Source: Acetofilamentum sp. (GTDB taxonomy: Bacteria > Bacteroidota > Bacteroidia > Bacteroidales > JAFGUD01). From it: a stretch of DNA of 6,200 bases. The notes beneath the pieces are model-generated. The model made no database searches, had not been told where the DNA came from, and worked only from the letters and a program-made list of their open reading frames with translations. The position numbers were made by a program, and so were the translations under genes. Every line of letters starts with the position of its first letter. The first letter of the stretch is position 1. Where the stretch lies: the NCBI GenBank assembly GCA_020722645.1, contig DYKL01000219.1, positions 1 to 6,200 on the forward strand, given 5' to 3'. Below are positions 1 to 5,902 of this stretch, one piece after another.

Positions 1-707
1 TAGTTTATTATACAAACTTTTTTTGATTTTTTTTTAGAAAAAAAACAGACACTAAATAGCCATCTTCTTTCATTATCCATTTTGTATTATGCAAAACAAG
101 ACTAAAACTTTCTAAAAATTCCTTTAATGATTTTTTATTTGATAAATCATTCTCTAAATTACTAAATTTTACTATATCTGCATAAGGAGGATGTAAAATA
201 GCAAGTTGTACTTTGTTTTGTTTTTTGTCTTTCAGAAACATATTGATTTCTTCAAAAGTTTCTTTTTTTGTACTATCTCCACAAAAGACTTTCGCAATTT
301 TATCAGTTTTATCTAAATTATTTTGCACTTTTTCGACTAATTCATTTTGAATTTCTACACCAATAAAATTTCTTTTTAAAGTTTCGCATTCATAAGCTGT
401 TGTTCCACTTCCTAAAAATGGATCAAACACTAAATCATTTTCTTTTGAATATCTTAAAATCAGTTGATGAGGAATTTGTGGAACAAAGTTTCCATGATAA
501 AAATTACTGTGTTTGCCACTTTTATCTCTTTCGTTAATTATCCAAAGACTATCAGTCCAAATGTCTGATTCTTTCCAATTTTCTAAATCTATATCATTAA
601 ATTTTGGCGTGATAATTTTTCATTAAAATAGATAAAAAACATACAATAATAAGTGCAAATATGGGCAAAAAATAAATTATACCTTAAATCCGCAAGTTTT
701 TTCGTAA
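1..707. repeat. Direct repeat copy 1 (about 718-bp unit, carries methyltransferase remnant)
   Basis: Positions 1-707 match 720-1425 base for base by eye, except for one homopolymer: the T run at about 27-35 has 9 T, and its partner has 8. The offset is 719 before that run and 718 after it. Identity reaches the first base of the window, so this copy, or further copies, may continue to the left. The right end of identity is CGTAA at 703-707. Beyond it come 12 bases (708-719) leading into copy 2. Either this is a recent tandem duplication or an assembly artefact at a contig edge. Confidence 0.95.
8..623 (-). pseudogene. N4/N6 DNA methyltransferase remnant, copy 1
   Basis: The open frame runs from 619 down to a stop at 8-10, about 203 codons. 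It shows the start of an adenine-N6/cytosine-N4 DNA methyltransferase: an N-terminal stretch with DSLWIINERDKSGKHSNFYHG, the SAM-binding motif I DPFLGSGTT (about residues 66-74), and motif IV as HPPY (about 143-146), the catalytic site for amino-group methylation. Both ends are damaged. In the frame, a TGA sits at 620-622 and there is no ATG. The ATG at 621-623 is one base out of phase; one fewer A in the A5 run after it would give MKIITPKFND and join the full frame. A GTG at 428-430 opens the frame only at motif I and would omit the conserved N-terminus. At the other end, similarity stops after GYLV, and a low-complexity lysine-rich tail follows, so the C-terminal part is lost. Motif family and order are recognised; loss of function is inferred. 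Confidence 0.75.
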
Positions 708-1341
708 AATACTAATAATTAGTTTATTATACAAACTTTTTTTGATTTTTTTTAGAAAAAAAACAGACACTAAATAGCCATCTTCTTTCATTATCCATTT
801 TGTATTATGCAAAACAAGACTAAAACTTTCTAAAAATTCCTTTAATGATTTTTTATTTGATAAATCATTCTCTAAATTACTAAATTTTACTATATCTGCA
901 TAAGGAGGATGTAAAATAGCAAGTTGTACTTTGTTTTGTTTTTTGTCTTTCAGAAACATATTGATTTCTTCAAAAGTTTCTTTTTTTGTACTATCTCCAC
1001 AAAAGACTTTCGCAATTTTATCAGTTTTATCTAAATTATTTTGCACTTTTTCGACTAATTCATTTTGAATTTCTACACCAATAAAATTTCTTTTTAAAGT
1101 TTCGCATTCATAAGCTGTTGTTCCACTTCCTAAAAATGGATCAAACACTAAATCATTTTCTTTTGAATATCTTAAAATCAGTTGATGAGGAATTTGTGGA
1201 ACAAAGTTTCCATGATAAAAATTACTGTGTTTGCCACTTTTATCTCTTTCGTTAATTATCCAAAGACTATCAGTCCAAATGTCTGATTCTTTCCAATTTT
1301 CTAAATCTATATCATTAAATTTTGGCGTGATAATTTTTCAT
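684..1341 (-). pseudogene. N4/N6 DNA methyltransferase remnant, copy 2
   Basis: This is the second copy of the same broken gene, and it has the same out-of-phase ATG (1339-1341) and the same TGA (1338-1340). Motif I (DPFLGSGTT) and motif IV (HPPY) are identical to copy 1. The only difference is the T run near 747-754, 8 T instead of 9. It shifts the 3' end into another frame, so the tail reads on as LYNKLIISILRKNLRI and stops at 684-686, inside the boundary sequence shared by both repeat units. The tail does not resemble a methyltransferase C-terminus. No restriction endonuclease or specificity gene is next to it. An orphan or restriction-modification methyltransferase origin is possible, but as it stands neither copy should encode a full enzyme. 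Confidence 0.75.
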
Positions 1342-1425
1342 TAAAATAGATAAAAAACATACAATAATAAGTGCAAATATGGGCAAAAAATAAATTATAC
1401 CTTAAATCCGCAAGTTTTTTCGTAA
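720..1425. repeat. Direct repeat copy 2 (about 718-bp unit)
   Basis: Partner of 1-707. It ends at CGTAA (1421-1425). Beyond that the two copies differ: copy 1 continues into the next repeat unit, while copy 2 continues into the CAGGTG hairpin element. The last 30 bases (1396-1425) also form the left arm of that element, so the duplication and the element share a boundary. Confidence 0.95.
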
Positions 1426-1428
1426 GTG

Positions 1429-1452
1429 GTTGCAGGTGAAAACACCTGCAAC
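1429..1452. repeat. Hairpin A: 10-bp perfect stem, AAAA loop
   Basis: GTTGCAGGTG (1429-1438) pairs perfectly with CACCTGCAAC (1443-1452) around an AAAA loop. As RNA or single-stranded DNA it would be very stable for such an AT-rich genome. It shares the core CAGGTG/CACCTG with hairpin B. Confidence 0.9.
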
Positions 1453-1464
1453 ATGTAGTTTGCA

Positions 1465-1504
1465 TCAGTCAGGTGCCTGTACTGTAAGTATCTCACCTGA
1501 CTGA
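1465..1504. repeat. Hairpin B: 11-bp perfect stem, 18-nt loop
   Basis: TCAGTCAGGTG (1465-1475) pairs perfectly with CACCTGACTGA (1494-1504) across an 18-nt loop. Because the CAGGTG core is shared, the arms of A and B could also pair with each other (1433-1438 with 1494-1499; 1443-1448 with 1470-1475), giving alternative folds. Confidence 0.9.
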
Positions 1505-1546
1505 ATTTCAGATATATAAGTATAGACTTACGGATTTAAGGTTATA

Positions 1547-2001
1547 AACAAATTTTTTTGTATTTACAAATATCACTTTAGCATAAAAATAACTTTTCTG
1601 TTGTCAATTTTCCCATTTTCCTCATATTTTCATAAAACATCAGAAAAAATCAATTTTTAGAATTATTATCATAAAATATTATTGTATTAACACAATAAAC
1701 ACATATATAAATATCGCTTATTTGCATTTTTGTCATAAAATACAGCATTTGTCACTCTCAAAAAACAGCCAAACGCAAATTTGGGGCATTTCTGTGCATT
1801 TTAAGGGCATTTTTCGAAAAGAGGTGTTTTAGGTCGGAAAATTGATTTTCGTGCGTTAAAACGCATTTATGAGCCTATTTTTTTAAAAATGCCATAAAAT
1901 TTAACAAAAATCTATGTCTTTTTTTCAACATTCACCTTTTTTATAATAATTTAATAGCATTCACTTGTCATCAAGATATGAAAATAAGTTAAAAAGATTT
2001 T
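1547..2001. other. Long non-coding leader region upstream of nhaC
   Basis: I find no convincing gene on either strand in this AT-rich stretch. What stands out is GCATTT, present six times on the plus strand (1724, 1745, 1786, 1796, 1807, 1863) and once inverted (1887-1892). The middle three are spaced 10 and 11 bases apart. Small inverted repeats lie at 1837-1850 (GAAAAT/ATTTTC) and 1852-1865 (TGCGTT/AACGCA), and CATTCAC occurs at 1929 and 1958. No riboswitch fold was recognised. Confidence 0.5.
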
Positions 2002-2031
2002 TTTGCTAAGTCGTTAATATTTTTACTTTTG
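2002..2031 (+). promoter_or_regulatory. Bacteroidota-type promoter of nhaC
   Basis: TTTG at 2002-2005 and TACTTTTG at 2024-2031 fit the Bacteroidota -33/-7 consensus (TTTG and TAnnTTTG) with an 18-base spacer. Transcription would start around 2036-2040. That leaves a leader of under about 10 bases before the GTG at 2045. Confidence 0.6.
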
Positions 2032-2044
2032 CTGGAAAAAATCA

Positions 2045-3496
2045 GTGACAAAAATCGAAACTAAAAAACCCACACTTTTACACGCTTTTATTCCAATATT
2101 AGTTCTGATAGGACTTTTAGCATTAAACGTTGTTTTTTTTGGTGATGCAACACTTGACGGTTCAAACCAGATTGCATTGTTGCTTGCGGCTTCGGTAGCA
2201 GCGATAATTAGTATGCGGCTGGGTTACAAATGGTTCAAAATTAGCAAAAGAATCGTGAAAACAATAAGTTCTGCAATGCCTTCAATTTTAATACTACTTA
2301 TGATTGGAGCACTTGCAGGAACTTGGCTAATTAGCGGAGTTGTTCCGGCTCTGATTTACTACGGACTGGAAGTTTTACACCCTTCAATTTTCCTTTTTGC
2401 CGCAGTTTTTATTAGCTCGTTAGTGTCATTGGCAACCGGAAGCTCGTGGACAACAGTTGCAACAATAGGAGTTGCTTTGCTTGGGATAGGTGTTGCAATG
2501 GGCATTTCAAAACCTGTAATAGCAGGAGCAATAATTTCGGGAGCTTATTTCGGGGATAAAATGTCTCCTTTGTCTGATACAACTAATTTAGCTCCCGCAA
2601 TGGCAGGCACTGATTTGTTCACTCACATCAGATATATGATAATCACTACGGGACCTACCCTAATTATCACATTTATAATTTTTTTGGTAATAGGTTTTAC
2701 ACAAAAAGTTAATGCAGATGTAACAGACACAGAGGCAGTACAAACAGCAATAAAACAAACTTTTAATATTAATCCTTTTCTTTTTCTGGTTCCTGTAATT
2801 TTGATTGTTATCATAATAAAAGAAGTGCCTCCCCTGCCATCATTGATGATTGGCACACTTCTGGGTGCTGTTGCTGCAATAATTTTTCAACCTCACATAA
2901 TCAACCAAATTGCCGGAGAAGGACTTTCGTATGCAAAAGCATCATATATCAGCAGTTTTAAAGCTATGTACGGGAATATCTCTGTGGACACAGGAAATAA
3001 AGTGCTGGATGATTTGTTTTCGACAAGCGGTATGGCAGGTATGTTGCTGACTATCTGGCTTATACTTTCGGCAATGATTTTTGGCGGAGTTATGGAATCA
3101 AGTGGTTTATTGAGAAGAATTACTGACGAAATAGTCAAATTTGCAAAATCGACAGGTTCTTTAGTCACTTCAACAGTGGCAACTTGCATATTTTTCAATA
3201 TTACTGCATCTGACCAATACATTTCAATCGTTGTTCCGGGTAAAATGTTTGCAAAAACCTATAACAAGATGAACATCAAACCGGAGCTTTTAAGCCGTAC
3301 TCTTGAAGACGCCGGAACTGTTACGTCTGTGCTTGTTCCATGGAACACCTGCGGAGCAACACAATCGAGAGTTTTGGGTGTTGCAACAATGGACTACCTG
3401 CCTTACGCCTTTTTTAACCTTATCAGCCCGATTATGACCATACTTGTAGCATATTTAAATATTAAAATCAGAAGAATAAAAGAGAATGTTGTATAA
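2045..3496 (+). CDS. nhaC: Na+/H+ antiporter, NhaC family
   Basis: An inner-membrane secondary transporter expected to exchange cytoplasmic Na+ for external H+, serving sodium and pH homeostasis. The 483 residues match the usual NhaC length, and the chain is made of many hydrophobic segments, about a dozen. Family signatures are in order: TGSSWTTVATIG (131-142), the long conserved block with GAYFGDKMSPLSDTTNLAPA (166-185) leading to GTDLFTHIRYM, TASDQYISIVVPG (387-399), and EDAGTVTSVLVPWNTCG (421-437). The GTG start is chosen because the frame closes upstream at 2015-2017 and the first in-frame ATG (codon 57) would remove the first membrane segment. No Shine-Dalgarno site is seen, and a promoter lies just upstream. 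It is monocistronic: tandem repeats follow the stop directly. Substrate is inferred from the family; some relatives couple Na+ to malate/lactate exchange. Confidence 0.93.
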   Translation: MTKIETKKPTLLHAFIPILVLIGLLALNVVFFGDATLDGSNQIALLLAASVAAIISMRLGYKWFKISKRIVKTISSAMPSILILLMIGALAGTWLISGVVPALIYYGLEVLHPSIFLFAAVFISSLVSLATGSSWTTVATIGVALLGIGVAMGISKPVIAGAIISGAYFGDKMSPLSDTTNLAPAMAGTDLFTHIRYMIITTGPTLIITFIIFLVIGFTQKVNADVTDTEAVQTAIKQTFNINPFLFLVPVILIVIIIKEVPPLPSLMIGTLLGAVAAIIFQPHIINQIAGEGLSYAKASYISSFKAMYGNISVDTGNKVLDDLFSTSGMAGMLLTIWLILSAMIFGGVMESSGLLRRITDEIVKFAKSTGSLVTSTVATCIFFNITASDQYISIVVPGKMFAKTYNKMNIKPELLSRTLEDAGTVTSVLVPWNTCGATQSRVLGVATMDYLPYAFFNLISPIMTILVAYLNIKIRRIKENVV

Positions 3497-3499
3497 TGT

Positions 3500-3549
3500 A
3501 TGATGTAATGATGTATGATGTATGATGTATGATGTATGATGTATGATGT
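3500..3549. repeat. Heptanucleotide tandem array (ATGATGT, 7 copies)
   Basis: One ATGATGT at 3500-3506, an extra A at 3507, then six exact copies in register from 3508 to 3549. The array starts four bases after the nhaC stop codon, so changes in copy number would not alter that protein. Perfect units suggest a young array prone to slippage. Confidence 0.95.
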
Positions 3550-3556
3550 GAAATGT

Positions 3557-3628
3557 AGCAATGAAACAATTTAACAATGTAACAATGTAATAATGTGATA
3601 ATTAGCCAATGTGCCAATTAGCCAATGT
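3557..3628. repeat. Degenerate octanucleotide tandem array (about AACAATGT, 9 units)
   Basis: Nine units in strict 8-base register, from agcaatga at 3557 to gccaatgt at 3621. Two are exactly AACAATGT (3573, 3581); the later ones drift to GCCAATGT and GCCAATTA. The core AATG is shared with the 7-bp array just upstream, but the period differs. It looks older than the heptamer array because its units have diverged. Confidence 0.85.
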
Positions 3629-3904
3629 AAAACATCGTTGCGAGGTACAAAGCAAATTTAACAATGCAACGGAAGTTCATGAAATTTTTGATACTAAAAC
3701 ACACGTAACCATCTGGCTAACAGTGATATATTAAAATATGGTGCTTAAAAAATATTACCTACATAACTTTTTGATTTTAAATTTTTTCGCAAGATATATT
3801 TTTTTTGATTACTATAAAAATATTAGCCAAAAAAATTTTGTCTTGCCTACGTTTTTTTGTTAAAAATGCATGTATCACTTGATATTACTGCAATAGACCC
3901 AAAT
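3629..3904. other. AT-rich non-coding interval
   Basis: No credible gene on either strand. It separates convergent nhaC and the minus-strand cluster, but I see no clear intrinsic terminator for either. Most of it lies inside the 12-bp inverted repeat at 3668-3679 and 3913-3924. Confidence 0.5.
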
Positions 3905-3924
3905 TTAGCCGGTGAACTTCCGTT
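3668..3924. repeat. 12-bp inverted repeat enclosing about 257 bp
   Basis: AACGGAAGTTCA at 3668-3679 and its exact complement at 3913-3924. Similarity ends with these 12 bases. The right arm lies in the last codons of the short secreted-protein gene on the minus strand, so the segment could be a small insertion that truncated that gene. No target duplication is visible, so this is a weak mobile-element candidate. Confidence 0.45.
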
Positions 3925-4036
3925 TTACAGTACCCGAAACAATAATTTCTACAGCATCAACAGGTTCTGCGAATAAATTGTTTGCAAAAATGCCCGAAAA
4001 CATAAGGCTTATAAGCAATAAATAAATATTTTTCAT
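3905..4036 (-). CDS. Short signal-peptide protein, probably truncated
   Basis: Encodes 43 residues. Residues 1-23 form a clear Sec signal peptide: MKNI, then a hydrophobic core, ending NLFA before EPVDAVEI. The mature part would be only about 20 residues (EPVDAVEIIVSGTVKRKFTG), which is short for an exported domain and suggests a gene that lost its 3' end. The last codons coincide with one arm of a 12-bp inverted repeat, a possible insertion junction. The ATG at 4034-4036 is preferred over an upstream in-frame ATG (4103-4105) because the signal peptide begins exactly there and a promoter lies between the two. No Shine-Dalgarno site is seen. The function is unknown. Confidence 0.55.
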   Translation of the reverse strand: MKNIYLLLISLMFSGIFANNLFAEPVDAVEIIVSGTVKRKFTG

Positions 4037-4072
4037 TTTGTCAAGTTTTTTAGTTTTGAGGTAAGACGTTTG

Positions 4073-4106
4073 CAAAACTAAAAAGTTACGAAATGTTAAA
4101 AACAAA
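4073..4106 (-). promoter_or_regulatory. Promoter for the short secreted-protein gene
   Basis: Read on the minus strand, TTTG (4106-4103) and TAGTTTTG (4080-4073) fit the Bacteroidota -33/-7 consensus with a 22-base spacer, slightly long. It would leave a leader of about 30 bases before the ATG at 4036. Confidence 0.5.
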
Positions 4107-4123
4107 GTAAGAATTATTCTTTC

Positions 4124-4558
4124 TTATTGAATTTTTCCGAGATAATTAAGGCACCCACTAGCACAAGTTTTTTCTATTGTACAGTTATCTTTAAGTTTTA
4201 TCTCAACATAAAAAATTCCGTTTATTTCGCAATTAAAATCAAAATACGGAAAATCATGGTTAGTTTCTTCATTATAAGTGCTTAAAATTAAATTGTGCTT
4301 AGTGTCATATAAATTCATTACAACTTGATTTTAAGCTTCTTCCATAACAATTAGTCTAAAAATATAACGTGAAGTTTCTTTTAATTTTATACTCCAAATT
4401 GCAATTCCTCCTCCTTTAATAAGTTTAGTGTTAAAGTTTTGCAGAAAAATACATTGACCACAATAAGAACAGTTGTTGACAACCTTTTGTGGACATTGAG
4501 CATTTGCAAAAGCAGAAAAAGCAAAAGTTAAAATTAATATGGTTATTATTTTTTTCAT
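4124..4558 (-). pseudogene. Small secreted cysteine-rich protein, interrupted by in-frame TAA
   Basis: One reading frame of 144 codons is broken by TAA at 4331-4333 (codon 76). The first half starts MKKIITILILTFAFSAFANA, a signal peptide with likely cleavage before Q21. It continues with a cysteine cluster (C22, C30, C33, C36) and a segment around LIKGGGIAIWSIKLK. The second half stays in the same frame and carries LYD (83-85), STYN (93-96), DFNC (107-110), and cysteines 126, 132 and 136. Together the halves look like one beta-rich exported domain of a type I associate with Bacteroidota, but I cannot name it. The only other start is an internal ATG at 4316-4318, so the second half alone would lack a signal peptide. 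Nonsense mutation is the simplest reading; readthrough or sequencing error are alternatives. Confidence 0.6.
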
Positions 4559-4575
4559 TTTTTCGTTTGGTTTTA

Positions 4576-4606
4576 CAAATATAAATGGTTTCCATTACAA
4601 AATCAA
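4576..4606 (-). promoter_or_regulatory. Promoter for the secreted cysteine-rich gene
   Basis: On the minus strand, TTG (4606-4604) and a perfect TATATTTG (4583-4576) are 20 bases apart, the preferred Bacteroidota geometry. The spacer holds a palindrome AATGG-TTT-CCATT (plus strand 4584-4596) placed where an operator could act. The leader to the ATG at 4558 would be about 10-13 bases. Confidence 0.6.
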
Positions 4607-4612
4607 GAGAGA

Positions 4613-5818
4613 TTATAAATTTTCCAACAAAAAATTTCTTATATTCAAATGTTCAATCCCTTTATAATTTGAAGTTGCAAATTCGTCCATTGAAACAACA
4701 ATTTTTTTGTAATTATCATTTATTTTCAATAAATTACCAAATTCTCTTTCATGCACTTTCTCATCAGTTATCAGATAAGCAACCTGAACATAAATAGTTT
4801 TATCTCCTTTAACTGCAACAAAATCAATTTCTTTGTCTTCATATTTGCCAATATAAACATTAAAGTCAGATGATATAAGTTTATTATAAACTATATTTTC
4901 TAAAATTTTATTTATGTCTTTCATATTGAAAGGTTGCAAATGATTTCTTAAGCCTAAATCTGTAAAATAATATTTATCGTTTATTTCAAATATTTTGCGT
5001 CCTTTAATATCAAACCTGCTGACTTTTTTAATAAAAAAGGCATTTTGGAGATACTGCAAATATTCGAGTGTTTGTTTAGTCGAAATGTTTATGTTTTGCG
5101 ATTTCAAAAAGTCACTTATCCGTTTTGCTGTAACAAGACTTCCTATATTATCAGCTATAAAAAGATTTAATCTTTCCAAAAATTCTATACTTCTCAGATT
5201 ATACCTTGTAACAACATCTCTTAAAATTATTGTATTGTAAATACTTTTAATATAATCGAAGACTGCATTTTCTTCTAAATTAATATTATGTAAATAAGGA
5301 AGCCCTCCAAACTTAAAAAACTTGAATAAAGAATTTGAGTTTTCATGAAGTTTATGAAAATTTAAAAATTCTTTGTACGATAAACCGTGAATATTAAATT
5401 GAACATATCTTCCGCTCAAATAAGTTGCTATATCAGATGATAATATTTTGGAATTACTGCCTGTGCAGTATATATCATAATTCCCTTCTGCCAAAAAACT
5501 TCTAAGGCTAATTTCGAACTGCTCAATATCCTGAATCTCGTCAATAAAAAGAAAATTCTGATTTTTTTTATCTGTTTTTGCTTTTACAAAGTCAGTTAAA
5601 TTTTCATGATTTTTGATTTCAGAAAATTCTGTTAACTCTTTGTTTATAAATATTATATTCGGATTTTTAAACTCGCTTTTAATAAAATCTGTTAGTTGAA
5701 AAAGAAGATAACTTTTTCCCACTCTTCTTTGTCCAACTAAAACCTTTATAATATTCTTGTCTATGAATGGCTGAAATTTAGACAAATAATTATCTCTTAA
5801 AAAATATTTTTTATTCAT
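4613..5818 (-). CDS. AAA_14 / DUF4143 family ATPase
   Basis: A 401-residue P-loop ATPase. The N-terminal AAA domain has Walker A GQRRVGKS (29-36), Walker B FLFIDEIQD (89-97, with D93/E94), sensor-like TGSNS (119-123), and a possible arginine finger in LSGR (R137). FGGLPYLH (170-177) is typical of the family. The C-terminal DUF4143 part has a winged-helix-like stretch (about 225-290), then a degenerate PD-(D/E)XK-like core: E307, EIDFVA (330-335) and YVQVAY (343-348). Q345 stands where active nucleases have E, so cleavage is doubtful. Length is normal. The ATG at 5816-5818 (MNKKYFLRDN) is preferred over a further upstream TTG at 5843-5845, which overlaps the -7 motif. These genes are common, multicopy and of unproven role in Bacteroidota. 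The leader is an unusual duplicated palindrome. It lies between unrelated broken genes, consistent with insertion. Confidence 0.9.
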   Translation of the reverse strand: MNKKYFLRDNYLSKFQPFIDKNIIKVLVGQRRVGKSYLLFQLTDFIKSEFKNPNIIFINKELTEFSEIKNHENLTDFVKAKTDKKNQNFLFIDEIQDIEQFEISLRSFLAEGNYDIYCTGSNSKILSSDIATYLSGRYVQFNIHGLSYKEFLNFHKLHENSNSLFKFFKFGGLPYLHNINLEENAVFDYIKSIYNTIILRDVVTRYNLRSIEFLERLNLFIADNIGSLVTAKRISDFLKSQNINISTKQTLEYLQYLQNAFFIKKVSRFDIKGRKIFEINDKYYFTDLGLRNHLQPFNMKDINKILENIVYNKLISSDFNVYIGKYEDKEIDFVAVKGDKTIYVQVAYLITDEKVHEREFGNLLKINDNYKKIVVSMDEFATSNYKGIEHLNIRNFLLENL

Positions 5819-5895
5819 AAGTAAAACTTTTTGCAAATATAACAAAAGTTTTATTTATAAGTAAAACTTTTTGCAAATAATTAAAAAGTTTTACT
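5809..5895. repeat. Duplicated palindromic leader of the ATPase gene
   Basis: Positions 5809-5839 and 5849-5879 are 31-base direct repeats with one mismatch, at a period of 40. The mismatch (C5816 versus T5856) is the third base of the ATPase start codon: the near copy reads ATG and the far copy ATA. The motif AGTAAAACTTTTT appears at 5820-5832 and 5860-5872. Its inverse appears partly at 5844-5853 and fully at 5883-5895. The last pair makes a perfect 13-bp stem with a 10-base loop, and 5844-5853/5862-5871 makes a 10-bp stem. This suggests an operator or a recombination/insertion scar. Confidence 0.85.
5834..5841 (-). promoter_or_regulatory. Possible -7 element of the ATPase gene
   Basis: On the minus strand TATATTTG (5841-5834) is a perfect -7 match 15 bases before the ATG at 5818. 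No TTG stands at the expected -33 position; that spot holds the palindromic repeat (TTTTACTTAT), so use of this promoter may need an activator or the repeat itself. Confidence 0.4.
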
Positions 5896-5902
5896 CATAC
5901 TG

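Larger units (their letters stand above)
1396..1546. mobile_element. Structured element with terminal inverted repeats and two hairpins (MITE/REP-like)
   Basis: The left arm (1396-1414, TATACCTTAAATCCGCAAG) and the right arm (1527-1546) are inverted repeats that match except for one extra A and one C/T difference. Between them lie two perfect hairpins (1429-1452 and 1465-1504). The interior is clearly richer in G and C than the surrounding DNA. No plausible protein-coding frame or transposase is present, so it would be a non-autonomous element or a structured RNA/DNA site. Neither hairpin is followed by a T run on either strand, which argues against a standard intrinsic terminator. No target-site duplication is obvious. 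The class is inferred from structure only. Confidence 0.5.

Noticed and set aside
8..1341. A working restriction-modification system
   Set aside because: No endonuclease or specificity gene is present and both methyltransferase copies are damaged at both ends.
1429..1504. The two hairpins as intrinsic terminators
   Set aside because: Neither stem is followed by a T run on either strand, and the stems sit inside inverted ends, so an element fits better.
2623..3222. Two minus-strand open frames (2623-2856, 2893-3222) antisense to nhaC
   Set aside because: They lie wholly inside the well-supported antiporter gene and their translations resemble no protein; they are by-products of its codon use.
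3500..3628. CRISPR array
   Set aside because: Repeats are 7-8 bases with no spacers, and no cas genes are nearby; this is simple tandem repetition.
3866..3976. Plus-strand frame of 36 codons starting MHVSLDITAIDPN
   Set aside because: It overlaps the minus-strand signal-peptide gene and has no promoter or family match; the opposite strand explains the open frame better.
4108..4126. Small inverted repeat TAAGAA/TTCTTA at the end of the secreted gene as a terminator
   Set aside because: The stem is only 6 A/T-dominated pairs, too weak to support a call.
4585..5240. Plus-strand frames at 4585-4797 and 4995-5240
   Set aside because: They are antisense to the promoter region and the ATPase gene; no motifs and no supporting start signals.
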